A stretch of 64,000 nt of DNA from Vesta saturnalis (GCA_036346205.1 JARFJB010002193.1:286001-350000), one strand, 5' to 3'. Positions 24,490 through 35,975 are shown, counted from the first letter of the stretch. Numbers and translations are program-made. The notes: generated by a model from the letters alone, not told the origin.

Positions 24490-26880
24490 ATAGTTACTTT
24501 ACCTTAATGTTAACTTTTTTTTACATACATTCAATAATGGGTTGCTGAATATGATCAATTTAAGGTGCAACAATATAGTTAAATGCAAGGATAAGATGCG
24601 TAGCTTGGAAACAATCTAAATTTTGCGGAATGAAAATAAAAATCTTTTTGTTGTGATAGCGCACCTATCCACTACAAAGGGTAACGTAGCTTTAGGGATT
24701 AATGTATGAACCACCTAACAATATATATGTGTAATACATTACCATAAATTTACAAAACGTTTGTTCATCAGTTACGGGAGTGAATATTTTACCAAATTAT
24801 CGTGTTTACATATGTTTAAACCTTCGGGTTATGTATAAATTGGGTGTACAGCATTTTTTTAACAAAATATAACGCTATGTTTTAAAGTTATGGTTACAAA
24901 TAAAATTCATTCAAACTTGTTATACATGTCACTTACACCGGTGAGTCACATGATGGTAAGGTCAGATACCCCAGCCCCAGGTCAGGTTGTTGAATGCGTA
25001 ATCACGGCCTGTCAGAGCAGAAGGGCGGAACCCGTCATGCAGATTGAATTTTCTTTTCATCCTTACATAATGGATCGCCTGAAGCTCCCCATTGCAACGA
25101 GAAAAGAACCCTATTGTTTATAAGTGCATACATACATTATCATGTTTTAAATATATATTTTACCAAGCTTGGGGCTTTATAAAATGTGTAAAGCCTAGAT
25201 TACGAAAAGAAAATCATTCCGTAATATTGGATTATATTAATGAAAAGGATTACATATGAAAAGATTTCTTTATCAAATGTATACGTTTAAAACGCTTTAA
25301 ATGTATGAGCACGTACGGCCCTTTCATTAAGTAACTATCTTTAACATCTCCCAATCTGCACCTCCTAAATACACGTATGACCTCGTTACATAAAAAAATT
25401 TTGTCTTGACATTCATTTATTGTTATATAATATATAATGGATATTTGTTTATCTTTCTTTAACAATGTTAATGTGAGTTTAATAGCATATATAAGTAGTG
25501 CTAGTTTGAACAGTATTTACCCGAGGTAATTATTTCAATTTCAACTTGCAAGAGAGTATCTTAGAAAGGCGAACGATCAAAGTGTCAGCGTAATGAAGAA
25601 TAGTTGCATATAAATATTGATATTGATGTGTGAAGGGATGCGGTTGACAGTTCCCTGAGTGTTCACAACTTCGCTAAGGCCATTTGTTTCAATCTGTGAG
25701 ACTGTAATGACTATGCATTACGTCTCTCTTGTCAAAGGACGGTTATCTATAATAAAATTTCAAATCAAACACTTCGAAAATAACTAAATGTCGATGTATT
25801 AATTCATTCATCTTGTTGCATTTATAAAAAAAATTGATTATAGCTTTATGGATTCTTACTAGAATGGACACATTAAATGATTTTTCATTCAAAATTTGTT
25901 ATTGTACCTACGTTACGTAGAACACCATACAATAATGCCCAGTTAAGTTGCGCCACATATGTATATAGCAGATGTACATGTGTGGCAAAATATAATAGCA
26001 TTTTACAAATTCGTACGGTATAATTTTGTGTAGTAAGTGGGTGTATTTTATTTATTGTGCGGCATATCATTTTTCTTGCCTCATATAGAAGGATATAGAA
26101 ATTGAGATAATGAAGGAACAATTAAGTAATCGTTGAATTTTGAAGGAATATTATAGCTCTAGAATGGTATTAATATGAGCAAATCAATTGAGTAAAACGT
26201 TTTGTTTTGTTATGCAATTCAACACAATTAAACGTAATTCAGCATTAGTGACCTTTTCTAACACGTTTAAGCACAGCTTGTTAAATGGTTAGCGTAAATA
26301 TATTGAATTACGCATGCACTATCCCCACTACGGTTTCCATTATCGTCTACCTTGAGTTTTTTTCGGGGGGTTAGCTCATACATTATGTAACTTCCTCTCA
26401 GAATCCTGAGTTCCTTCCAATCTTATCCTTACCGCATCCATCCTTAATCTCGCGATGCATACATAATCGATGTATGTATGTTGAGAGTCCATCACTGTGG
26501 CGAAATTAGCTTGGAAAGTTCAAGCACCCAGTGTTCCCCCCAGAGATAGGAATACAACGCCTTTCGCTTTCTCACTGCAGGATCCTATGCTGTTTGTGGA
26601 TAGGTATAAATATTTTTGTTGTGTGTGTGAGGTGTATCCAAGTTACGTGCGTCATGAAATTTGCCCTAACACATTGATTGTATTGGTAGAAAATCTAAAG
26701 CATCACCATAATAAAAATATGTTAGAAAGATTTCAAAGGCTTCGAAAATCAAATCATGATTGTACGCATACCTAGTGTGCAATGGGACATTGAACGTATT
26801 TTACCAATGAGTGTCTGAAGTTCATTCGTGCATGTGCACGTTGTTGTGGTCTGACACGTAGACGACTCTTTGAGACTAAT
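24490..26880. other. AT-rich intergenic DNA
   Basis: Anonymous DNA left of the Polinton relic. Frames at 24890-25123, 25250-25465, 25885-26121 and 26497-26775 show no domain I recognise. Remnants of the Polinton may extend into this stretch beyond recognition. Confidence 0.5.
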
Positions 26881-26884
26881 ATGA

Positions 26885-27877
26885 TTAATTCTTTATTACA
26901 GTTAATGTCATATAAGATGCAGCAAGCATGAGTAACAATTGTGATACGCCCTTAATGTAAACCATTAGTTGTAAAGTGTGGTTGTAAGGCTTTCGAAGGA
27001 ACTTGTTGGCCATCAATATATAACGACATGTAGTTAATATTGCTATTGTGTTGAAAATTGAACGGATTTGAGGTGTAATCACCGTTGAAGACTTTATTTG
27101 CTACAAAACCTACGATACATAGTTTAGGTATGCCCGTAGGTATAGTTAACACTTTTACGTCTGTCCTTGTAACAAGGTATTTTACTGCAGTTGCTTGTAA
27201 GGCTTTAGCGTAAGCAATTAGAATGGTGGTTTGATTCGCAGTAAACTAGAGTCCATAATTCGCGTCCTGTAATTTGAACCTTGTGCTGCCATTAGACTAA
27301 AGCTATCTCTTGATCGTACAAATTTAGCCTTTAACTCAACACCACTTACAAGAAACATTTCTTGATTAAACAAATCCGAGTGCATGTGGCCAATCACTCC
27401 AATCTTTTTGCTTGTCGTTGCAAATACTTGACGTTTTGAGCAACCATTAATTGTCTGGCCCATCGTATTCGTCTGTCCGGCTGTATCATTGTACCATAAG
27501 GTGCAACATAGATGTGAGTTCTTGGGTTCCTTTCCATAATTTAACAACGTTTCGATATATGAGCGGTATGCGTAGGTGTTGTTTGGTTGTGACACCATCT
27601 TCTGATTTAAGTAAACCGCCACTTGCGAGAAAAGTGATTGCATCCAATTGTTTACCGGTGCTACAACATCTGCGTCAGTAAGCAGTGTATCATCTTGCTT
27701 TAGAACTTTAGCTGTCGTGTAAAACATGGTCTGACTTAAATCTACGTAATCGTTTCCATTTCCTGGCACTACAAATTATATTGGGGCGTCATCACTAAGA
27801 GCTGCTAAGGGTTTGTAATATATCCACTCGCCACTCTCGATACTTGTCTGCGTCGAGAGTAAAGCGAACAAATCCAA
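26885..27877 (-). pseudogene. Polinton major capsid protein (double jelly-roll), broken
   Basis: Minus-strand similarity to the Polinton major capsid family (annotated in many animals as F54H12.2-like). In order it shows an N-terminal KSELDLF and TSIESGEWI segment, then DDAPI, VPGNGNDYVDL, PVNNWMQSLFSQV, TYAYRSYIETLLNYG, LWYNDTAG, GHMHSDLFNQE, KAKFVRSRDSF and, further down, GFVANKVFNGDY, NPFNF and LYIDGQQVPSKALQPHF. The coding frame carries an in-frame TAA near 27779, a frameshift near 27225 (after RIKPPF the homology continues at IAYAKALQATAVKY) and another near 26960. The C-terminal part is missing. The product would build the virion-like shell of a Polinton; this copy cannot make it. Confidence 0.88.
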
Positions 27878-27934
27878 TTCGGACTTGATGGTCTTCTTTA
27901 TTAAACAGCTCTGCAACTGGATATTATCGGTCAG

Positions 27935-28237
27935 ACGTAACTTTTTCCCGAACCTCCATCATTTTATCGATTCTTCTCGTAGGTTTACCTTAAGGTTCTA
28001 CCCTCGTGAAATTCTCTTGAAACGACCGGTTATAGTCGATCTCTATGACGTCACCAGAATATTGGGCCTCTAGAGCTCTTTCGCAAAGTTTGCCAGACTT
28101 AAATAACGGTATTATACCTTTAAATATGCCCTAGGACCAGCTTCCTATTCCATGACCCACGTTGATAAGGTCACAATCTGTAAATAGACCGATCCGTTAC
28201 CGGCCTGATTATGATATTGTTGATAAGGACAAACCAT
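27935..28237 (-). pseudogene. Probable Polinton minor capsid (penton) remnant
   Basis: Starting from a minus-strand ATG at 28237 the frame reads VCPYQQYHNQAGNGSVYL. After frame changes, a GIFKGIIPLFKSGK segment, an ALEAQYSGDVIEID segment and finally RRIDKMM follow. This resembles the Polinton minor capsid pattern: a Gly-rich N-terminus, a hydrophobic FKGIIPLFKSG-type helix, an alanine-rich helix and a C-terminal KIDKLM-like motif. Its place directly upstream of the major capsid gene fits known gene order. Several stops and at least two frameshifts are present. The call rests on short motifs and position, so it is moderate only. Confidence 0.5.
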
Positions 28238-28984
28238 TATTGTACTTTCTTAAAGTGTAGTTTCAACACGACGTCCCAAACTCAATGGCATTTACTGCAC
28301 CCGTATCTGTTTTAGTATTAACTCGATGTTTTCAAATTCTCGCGTCATCACCGGTATGCAGTGTCGCAGAAAAATCACATCTTTATGGCTCCCGTAAGCA
28401 TATTTACCTTATATTTCATTATACCATAAGGAGAAAACATCACCCACAATTTGATTTCAACGATGTGCTAAATCAACTATCCATATACTAGCGGGTGGGG
28501 TATGGTTCATAGCTATGTTCTGATACAGACGATAACCCAACTGTAAGGCTAAACGTTGTGAGAAAGCGAATAACGCAGAGTGAGGTTTTTAATTTCGTAG
28601 TGACGCTTAGTTAACTTATGGTATTCGATTGTTAGCAATTTACTTATTAGCTCGTGGCCTTATTTACGTTGGCAATCTTCGTTGTGGCATAATTTCCCGA
28701 AGCGAAACGTGCATACATAAGACGTCTCAATATAAATGATTTTCTCGTTGTCATTGAAAATACGCCTTTTTAATATCGTTTCTATACGTCTCTTCGCAGG
28801 TGGCTCGGTTCTATAATAAATTAAATTTCTGTCGACTTACAGCGGCAAAGACATGGGTACTGAATTTCCGAAATGCCTACAACCAGCCGTTAATCTTATT
28901 CGTTGGTAAGTGTAATAAAACTCATATTACCAGGAAAATACGTCAGAACTATTACTAATAAGGTAAGATCAAACTCCATTTTAA

Positions 28985-29757
28985 TATCTCTCAGCTGTGA
29001 AGCTAACACCCAAGCTATTAAATTTGTCACTGTATCCGCCACTTACCAGGTATTGTTTATGTCGTCCACGACACTTCTCTGCAAAACTTATCGACTTTGA
29101 ACAGGATGTCTCTATCAACCGTAACAACTTGTAATTCCTTCTCATAAAAGGTACCCTCAACAGGATATTTATTAAGGTCGATTATGCGGTAAACGGATGG
29201 TCTTCTTTTTATCATTGCACAATTTTTAAAAACTTCCTCGCTCCAATTTGTTTCATATCCCTTCTCGAAGGTGTACTTAGTTCTGGCGATTCTGATATGC
29301 TCACCGGGTTTATATTTAGGTTAACGTGTTGGGCCTAAACCTTTCGCATACAGGTTATTCCACTCTTCCAAAATGTTTTCACCGTTTATAGCCGCAGGGG
29401 CCATCTTTATACTTGAATGACGACTGTTGTAAGCAGTCACAAGTTTTTGGAGTACATCAATACACCTGTAGGAATTTTTGTAGGTAAAATAACGCCATAT
29501 CTTTGTTTTCAATGTTTTATTACATCTTTCAACTACAGAAGATTTTATATCAGGGTTATTTGTTGCATAGAAATTGATATTTTGTCTCTTGAAAAAGTTT
29601 TGTACACTGCCCGCCACACACTCTAATTTTATCGTCTGTAGATTTGCCGGAGTATTTTTACATTCCTTAAAAATATCGGCGAATGCTTCAATTACAGATG
29701 CGGCTCTCTTCGTTTTAAGAGCTCGCGCCTAAGCCCTCTTGCTAAACACATCAATAT
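28985..29757 (-). pseudogene. Polinton integrase (rve core plus chromodomain-like tail), broken
   Basis: Minus-strand similarity to the Polinton/Maverick integrase (F54H12.3-like). In order it shows IDVFSKRA, an in-frame TAG where a tryptophan is expected, KTKRAASVIEAFADIFKEC and LQTDD with the second catalytic aspartate region. Then come NINFYATNNPDIKSSVVERC with the third acidic residue (VE), TLKTKIWRYFTYKNSYRCID, YNSRHSSIKMAP, then after a stop YKPGEHIRIARTKYTFEKGY and NWSEEVF (SH3-like segment). A chromodomain-like KQYLV..GYSDKFNS and VLASQLRDI end it, with two small frameshifts. The N-terminal zinc-binding region is missing. The active enzyme would insert Polinton ends into DNA; this copy is dead. 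Confidence 0.88.
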
Positions 29758-29785
29758 GTTTACTTATAGTTCCGAATACATATAT

Positions 29786-30350
29786 CTGTCTTACAAGCTA
29801 GAATTATTGCCTCTTCTAAGAATACATTCCCGGCACCGCAACCAAACAGAATGCAGACCTATATACAAATTCAAATTTCCCGCCAAGGGGGTCACAACAA
29901 GGCGAAGAAGGTTCGAGAACAAGTTGCAAAGCCCTACACCTGTCTTACAAGCTAGCATTAGTACCCTTTATTAGAATGCAAATTCAAATTTTCCCACCGT
30001 AACCAATGCAGAGATTTGCACCTCCAAGCAGAGCACAGCTGGTGAGTAGTGGGGTAAGGACCAATCAGCAGCCAGCGGGGTAGGCTCAATCAATCAGGTA
30101 AAAGGACTAGGTGTGGTCTAGTCTTAGCCACGCCTACGTGCAACTAATCAGGTAAAAGGAGTGTTTCTGGTCTAGTCTTAGCATTACCTGAATGAATCCG
30201 TAAGGTCTTATCTAGACTTAAACTCCCTCTTAACCCAGTGAAAATGGCCGCTAGACCACCGAAGGTTTCAGTCCTCAAGTGGACCCACTCGGAGTTTTTG
30301 TCCTCAAGTGGGCCCACTCGGAGTTTTTTGGCCCTCAGTGAGCCCCTCCT
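29786..30350. repeat. Short direct and tandem repeats right of the Polinton relic
   Basis: Three small repeat pairs. TGTCTTACAAGCTAG occurs at 29786 and 29941 with related sequence after it. ATCAGGTAAAAGGA followed by a GGTCTAGTCTTAGC(A/C) stretch occurs at about 30094 and 30148. GTCCTCAAGTGG(A/G)CCCACTC and CGGAGTTTTT occur in tandem at 30272 and 30299 with a third partial unit at 30331. Their origin is unknown; the first pair could be a remnant of a transposon end. Confidence 0.7.
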
Positions 30351-30359
30351 GCTTGTATA

Positions 30360-31372
30360 GTTTGATTTCCTTCGTTTTCACTTGCATTTCAATTGTCTTT
30401 ATAAAAAATCGTCTTGTTTAAGACTGGGATTGTTAGTTTCGTTTGATAAAAACAGTATGTAAATTTTTTAAAATATTTTGTTCAAACTTAACATCAAAAC
30501 CGTTATGTGTCATTTACATTTTATATGTTTTTAGATTTAATTTTTGGTAACATGTCTAAAAAAACTGTGCATTCAGAAGCAAGAAACATTATAAAAATAT
30601 AGTCGATTATTGATGAATACAGTGAATTTCTTTAGCATAAATAAGTAGTGATTGTTTTTGCATTAATATTTTTGTTATTCTCGTTCAAAATTACTAGCTG
30701 AAATGTAAATTCGATTTTTTGTTATGGTAACTCGACTTTAATGGTTACTGATACTGTAGTAAGATTCTTACTTATTTATTGTTTTGTTAGTAAAAACAAA
30801 CTATTCTGTTTTTAACAATTAGGATCTGAATTTATTATTATATTATGATTATTAATGCAGCCCATAGAGATTTAAATTTACCGCCAAAATCTTTTTACCA
30901 TTGAATGTACCCGAATGTAGCCAGCGTCATTATCCACACGTCCCTTTTTCATCTTTGCTTAGGAGCGCTGTATAAATGAAACCAAAATTTGTAATTTTGC
31001 GGATCTAAAGTTTTGCCCAAAAGCATGTGCGAGCCCGTTCTCATTTCAGTTGGCCCACCTATTGAAATCTCAGTTTTTTGAACACCATAAAAAAAAATAA
31101 TGTACTATGGGCTATTTTAGGTCATAAATTAATTAACAGAGTATAATTAATAATATACCATAGAAAACGCCCACTTCATCGCTTCATTTTAAAACTTTTA
31201 GCCATAAATTAAAATACGTATTTAGCTTCTAAGCAAGCCTATAATCGCATGTAGCTTTGCAACAAAAAAAATTTGTTGAATTATAATTATATTCTCCAAT
31301 TGTGGGCAATCAAACTCGAAAATTGCAGATTTATTAAAGTAATCACGTTAAGAAATAGTCAGAAGTTATAAA
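30360..31372. other. AT-rich intergenic DNA
   Basis: No coding signal. It contains one copy of a direct repeat (31030-31057, TCTCATTTCAGTTGGCCCAC) that recurs with changes at 37709-37736, on the other side of the nested transposon block. Confidence 0.55.
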
Positions 31373-31393
31373 ATTACTGAGTCAGTCACCACA

Positions 31394-31574
31394 ATGTCCC
31401 GACATGTGAGAAAAAGTAAAATTACGGATGCCGACAAAAAACCTTTAAGAAGAATGATCGAAAAAACGGCGTGTCAATTATATTTAGTTAAGTGTTCATT
31501 GAGATGTTGGCAGGCGAATTTCAAATCTACATGTCACAGGGAGGCTGCAAAATTAGATATATTGGAATTATATA
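31394..31574 (+). pseudogene. Tc1-like transposase N-terminal fragment, copy A
   Basis: The frame opens with MSRHVRKSKITDADKKPLRR and, with frame slips, includes features seen more cleanly in copy B (34867-35054): RRMIEKN, a W.DVGRRISKSTYHRE helix-turn-helix, and GIIY. This resembles the second DNA-binding HTH of Tc1/Tc3 transposases. The frame is cut at 31575 by a mariner-like element that begins CAGGGTGTCTAG. No catalytic part follows in this copy. Confidence 0.6.
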
Positions 31575-32084
31575 CAGGGTGTCTAGAGTCTTCCACGCTC
31601 AATGGGTAGCACTGTTATTGTAAAAGCTAGAGAATCGCTTAAATTCGCAAAGTTGCAGAATTAAAATAGGAATCTAATGCAGATGAGAGAATGTAACAAT
31701 TTTTCCATCCTACTGAGATATTAGAAAATATTCAAAATCGTCCATATTTTCAATAGATTCATTAGTTTCAAAACGCATTTCATAGATATTTTTAAGCTAA
31801 ATGTGGTAAACTGGTAGAATTTTTTTTGCGTTAATACGTTTTGAGCTACGACCCAAACTTGCCATTTTAAAATAACAATCGTAGGTGGCTATGGACTATT
31901 CAATTAATTTTTTTTATTTCAAAAATGTATGGTTTTCACATTTTTATCTCACAATTTATATAAAATCATAATTTTAAACTGAAACAAAAGTTATACGACC
32001 AATTATTCTATGATTAAGTGTCAAAGTAGTTACTATTTTGATTTCTCGTTACTTGTGAATAGTAATATTTATTTTTCTAGTTTG

Positions 32085-32458
32085 TAATAGTGGCTTATTC
32101 TTATGAAGACAGAAATGATATCAGATATGCTATTTTGATATTACGTGTCGAACAGAAATTCTAATTCTGCGTCTGAATTAAATTAAAAAAACTGATGCTG
32201 TTAGTAAACCTAAAATGTGCAAAATAAAATCAATGTACAAACAGAAGAACGGGTTCTGGCATGTGTTGAATTGAGACCAACTATATCTCCTGGTGAAATT
32301 GCATATAGTGCAACACTTCTAAAGATGAAGTTATATTACATTAAAATAAAATAATTTTAAACCATACAATCCGCATGTGGAAATATTTTGTATCCTACGG
32401 ATTACCAGAATAGATTACATTTTGCAAGATGGTTCATTAATGAAAATTTGTGACTATA
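32085..32458 (+). pseudogene. Mariner-like transposase remnant, copy A
   Basis: Frame fragments read AYSYEDRNDIRYAIL (N-terminal HTH region of the DUF4817 type), then NVQ/INVQTEERVLA, ELRPTISPGEIAY, FKPYNPHVENILYP and RLHFARWFINEN. These match the order of the linker and pre-catalytic region in the 'FQQDGAP' group of Tc1/mariner transposases. Continuity needs several frameshifts. The coding trace resumes after the nested element at 34040-34190 and fades without a catalytic SPDLSPLDF box. Confidence 0.65.
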
Positions 32459-34035
32459 TTGTAAACCATGATGCAAAGTTCGATAATCCTTTGGTTTCAT
32501 AGATATCAAAAAGTTCTCAAAAAGTACAGGAAGTAACAGTGCATTATTTAAAATTATTTTTAAACTATACAGGATGTTCCAAATTCAGATATGAATCTAA
32601 CTTGTGTTTTTTAAATGGGAACCTGTATTTATTTCCAATTCAAGCCCACATTTTTCGATTTTTTAATGTCGGTGTTGAATACATTATACAGGGCATTTGG
32701 AAAGATATGGATTGTTTTGTGTTGAAATTGACTCATTTCAATGCCCTGTAGAACAATACAATCTGTAGAAATGAATTATCTGTTGGCAGTTGTCTTTCAG
32801 AATATTGTCTAGTATCCTTACACCACTATTCATTTAGCCACTTGGGTTTGTATACAGGGTACAAAGCTCGGATCTGCCATTTTCTTCCTTAACTCAAATG
32901 GAACACCCTGTATTTTTATCACTATCAAAGTTCTCTGGTACTCTCTTTAATTTTGTCAGAGGTTCCTGTATCTAACGTGAGTAGTTATCGAGATATTTCC
33001 AGATATTTGATTTTATAAAATTCAGGATTATGATTTTATTTGGTCGTCATTGTTTGAAGATAAATTTGAAAATTTACTGCTGTTTGAGAAATTTGTCCTG
33101 CAAATGGTCGAAACAATACAAATAAATCAATCTTATCTCCCGTTTACTTGATACATTACTCTCTTGTGATAGTTAACCAATCCGGTACGTCAAAACGATA
33201 ACAATTTTCTCAACGTAACTTTACTCGTTGTCTCCGGTCTGAAAATCTTTCACGATATACTCTTGACGCCATTAAATAGTTTTGGTGCATTCACCAAGTA
33301 TCCAAATCATGTCAGTCATTTCCGACGGAAAATTGTTCACCATTCATCTCAGCTTTTTCAAACTATATTGAAACAAGAAATAAATTGAACGAATAACTGC
33401 GGAAAACTAAGGAAACCTGAACTGACAGATATGTCAAATACAAAACTACTTGATAATAATACAAAAACTTCGTGATAATTACTTTCAAAACAATTGCAAA
33501 GAATATCTGGAAATATTTAAAACTACTCCATTAGGTAAAGGGAACTGACAAAATTAAAGAGGGTACCAAGGACTTTGATGGATAAAAATACAGGGGTTCC
33601 ATTTAGTTAAGGAAAAAATGACACATCGAGTTTTGAGCCACTACAAAAAAGTAGCTAAAAATAATGGTGGGTAACGATACTGACAATATTCTGAAATACA
33701 ACTGGCCAACAGGTAATTTATTTCTACAGAATGTATTGTTCTACAGAGCATTGAAAGTACAATTTCAACCAAAACGTCCATATAATTCCAAATACCCTGT
33801 ATAATGTATTCAACCCCGACATTAAAAATCGAAAAAATTGGGCTTTCTGAATTTGAAATAATATACAGGGTTATTAAAAAAACAAGTTAGATTCATATCT
33901 GAATTTTGGAACATCCTGTATAGTTCAAAATAATTTTAAATAATGCACTGTTACTTCCTCTACCCTTTTTGTTTGAGAACTTTTGATATCTTGAAACCAA
34001 AGGAGTTATCGAACTTTGCATCTTTTGGTACCCTG
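32459..34035 (-). mobile_element. Nested long-TIR element (deletion derivative of a mariner-like transposon)
   Basis: The left arm (32459 to about 33008) pairs with the right arm (about 33490-34035) over roughly 540 bases. Paired landmarks are ATGCAAAGTTCGATAATCC with GAGTTATCGAACTTTGCAT, GAAGTAACAGTGCATTATTT with AAATAATGCACTGTTACTTC, and CTTTAATTTTGTCAG with CTGACAAAATTAAAG. It is flanked by TA (32457-32458 and 34036-34037), the Tc1/mariner target-site duplication, and the right end is CCCTG. The short interior holds a minus-strand HTH fragment (33345-33160). The element has inserted into the transposase region of mariner copy A. Confidence 0.85.
33160..33345 (-). pseudogene. DUF4817-type HTH fragment of a transposase
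   Basis: The minus-strand frame reads MVNNFPSEMTDMIWILGEC, then breaks at a TAA, followed by EYIVKDFQTGD and an ESY-like tail. 'EMTDMIWILGEC' is the conserved start of the helix-turn-helix in DUF4817-linked mariner-like transposases, normally followed by a tyrosine- and arginine-rich 'RFP.RR' segment that is degraded here. No catalytic domain is present in the element. Confidence 0.65.
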
Positions 34036-34247
34036 TATATATTTCTGTAAGACTATTATTTACGGATGAGGCAATATTGAAAAACCTTTTTAATGGAAGA
34101 AACAAAATTCAGTAAGAAAATGAATCGATGTTTTTACAGTTAATGTTTGTGCCTATTCTCGATACCAACCTTCTTGGACCATATTTATTAACAGAATCTA
34201 GATTTTAAGATTATCCTTTTATAAAACGAACTAGAATACATCTTGGA

Positions 34248-34568
34248 CTACTGTTGCAGGATTCGATCAGCCACCGCAAACCAAGGAATTTTCGGTGTGT
34301 AAATATCATCAACACCGGCCCCCGACTTCTTGCTTTTTGAAATTTTATTTAATTCTAATGTATATGCATTTCTTATAGAACGTATTTTAGCTTTTACATC
34401 AGAAGAACTGAAACCGTCAATATTTACTTTTTTTGCGATATTTTCATATGCATCCTCTCTTAAATTCCTATCCTTGTATGAAGTGGAATGCACATCCCAT
34501 AAGCAAGGACATTGCTCATAATATTCCAAAAACTGAATATTTTTTTCTGAACTCCACTTTTTACTCAT
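34248..34568 (-). CDS. MADF-domain protein (intact short frame)
   Basis: A 106-codon minus-strand frame from ATG at 34568 to a stop at 34248. It matches the MADF (Myb/SANT-like in Adf-1) pattern: W(S) near residue 5, FLEYYEQCPCLWDV near 13-26, a SYKDRN...AYENIAKKV stretch, SSSDVKAKIRSIRNAYTLEL near 54-73, KSKKSGAGVDDIYTPKIPWF near 78-97. MADF domains bind DNA. In insects such single-domain proteins occur as host regulators and as the accessory protein of PIF/Harbinger transposons. It is undamaged, unlike its neighbours. It sits between the truncated copy A and the start of duplicated copy B. Downstream (34690-34810) are repeated ACTGGCGC motifs that could belong to the same element. Whether it is the first exon of a longer gene cannot be seen. 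Confidence 0.72.
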   Translation of the reverse strand: MSKKWSSEKNIQFLEYYEQCPCLWDVHSTSYKDRNLREDAYENIAKKVNIDGFSSSDVKAKIRSIRNAYTLELNKISKSKKSGAGVDDIYTPKIPWFAVADRILQQ

Positions 34569-34866
34569 TGCGAAGGAATATGATTGTTAAAATTAACGCA
34601 AAAGTGGCCTACACAATGGATACGTTATTACTGGCGTGCATGAACAAGTTTACATTTGAAAATATTATTTGTACTGGCGCATGACTCACTACTGGCGCCT
34701 GAAAAGTTGGAACGCTCTAACTTTTTTCGTTCATGCGTGCAATGATACAAATTGCGCGACAGTAAAGGTTGACACATGAAATATTATTTTACTGGCGCGC
34801 CAGCGACCACTGGCGCCACTAAATTCATGCATGTGTAAACCCGCTATTACTGAGTCAGTTACCACA

Positions 34867-35054
34867 ATGTCCCGACATGTGAGAAAAAGTAAAATTACAG
34901 ATGACGCCAGACAATCATTAAGAAGAATGATCGAAAAAAACCGGCGTGTCAATTATATTGAGTTAAGTGTTCATTGGAGCGATGTTGGCAGGAGAATTTC
35001 GAAATCTACATATCACAGGGAGGCTCCCAAAATTAGATATATTGGAATTATATA
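34867..35054 (+). pseudogene. Tc1-like transposase N-terminal fragment, copy B
   Basis: The frame opens MSRHVRKSKITDDARQSLRR, followed by RMIEKNRRVNYIELSVHW and SDVGRRISKSTYHREAPKI. This is typical of the second helix-turn-helix (Tc3-type) of Tc1 transposases. It is interrupted at 35055 by the long-TIR mariner element copy B. On the far side (37547-37621) a Tc1-like segment KAKSKPLLTPKQKKNGLR continues, so the mariner inserted into a Tc1 relic. The same Tc1 start, with the same insertion point, occurs at 31394, so a duplicated block is present. Confidence 0.65.
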
Positions 35055-35589
35055 CAGGGTGTCTAGAATCTTCCCACGCTCAATGGGTAACACTGTTATT
35101 GTAAAAGCTAGAGAATCGGTTAAATTCGCAAAGTTCGGCAGAATTAAAATAGGAATCTAATACAGATGAGAGAATGTAACAATTTTTCCATCCTACTGAG
35201 ATATTAGAAAAATATTCAAAATCGTCCATATTTTCAATAGATCATTATTCATGTAGTATTTCAAATAAAAAGTTTCAAGAACGCATTTCATAGATATTTT
35301 TAAGCTAAATATGATAAACTGGTAGAAATTTTTTTTTCGTTAATACGTTTTGAGCTACGACCCAAACTTGCTATTTTTAAAATAGCAATCTTAGGTGACT
35401 ATGGACTATTCAATTATTTTTTTTTTTTTGATTTCAAAAATGTATGGGTTTCCACATTTTTTATCTCACAATTTATATAAAATCGTAATTTGAAACTGAA
35501 ACAAAAGTTTCTAAGATTAAGTGTAAAAGTAATTACTATTTTGATTTCTCGTTACCTGTGAATAGTAATATTTATTTTTCTAGTTTGTA

Positions 35590-35975
35590 ATAGTGGCTTA
35601 TTCTTATGAAGACAGAAATGGTATCAGATATGCTATTTTGATATTACGCGTCGAACAGAAATGCTAATTCTGCGTCTGAATTATACCATTGAACGTGTAT
35701 GGAAAGGAAACAACCAGATGTCAGGTTATTTTCTAAATTGGAATTAAATTAAAAAAAAAACTGGTGCTGTTACTAAACCTAAAAATGTGCAAAATAAAAT
35801 CAATGTACAAACAGAAGAACGTGTTTTGGCATATGTTGAATTGAGACCAACTATATCTCCTGGTGAAATTGCATATGAGCGCAACACTTCTAAAGATGTG
35901 GGAAATATTTTGTATCCTACGGGTTACCAAAAGAGATTACATTTTGCAAGATGGCTTATTAATGAAAATTTAGCT

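Larger units (their letters stand above)
26885..29757 (-). mobile_element. Decayed Polinton/Maverick fragment
   Basis: Three Polinton-type genes lie in one direction on the minus strand: integrase (29757-28985), probable minor capsid protein (28237-27935) and major capsid protein (27877-26885). Polintons are large self-synthesising DNA transposons that encode a retroviral-type integrase, a protein-primed DNA polymerase B, a packaging ATPase, a cysteine protease and two capsid proteins. Here the polymerase, ATPase and protease are not recognised, and the terminal repeats were not found. Each gene carries stops or frameshifts, so this is a fossil. About 28250-28980 is the space where a protease or ATPase could have been, but I see no motif. 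Confidence 0.85.
31575..34210 (+). mobile_element. Long-TIR mariner-like element, copy A (3' truncated, with a nested insertion)
   Basis: It starts with CAGGGTGTCTAGA after a TA at 31573-31574 and is closely related to the complete copy B at 35055-37518. The left TIR region (31575 to about 31960) is present; the right TIR is missing because the element ends near 34210 next to unrelated DNA. Its interior is split at 32458/34036 by another long-TIR element (32459-34035). Copy A keeps about 47 bases (near 32327-32385) that copy B lacks, so copy B is not simply the older state. Confidence 0.82.

Noticed and set aside
24890..25123. 77-codon frame as a small gene
   Set aside because: ATG start but no motif, no signal sequence and no supporting neighbour; the length is within chance for this composition.
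26497..26775. 92-codon frame left of the Polinton capsid gene
   Set aside because: It runs opposite to the Polinton genes, shows no recognisable family, and its composition resembles translated antisense or random DNA.
27451..27681. Plus-strand frames across 27451-29626
   Set aside because: They are antisense shadows of the Polinton capsid and integrase relics.
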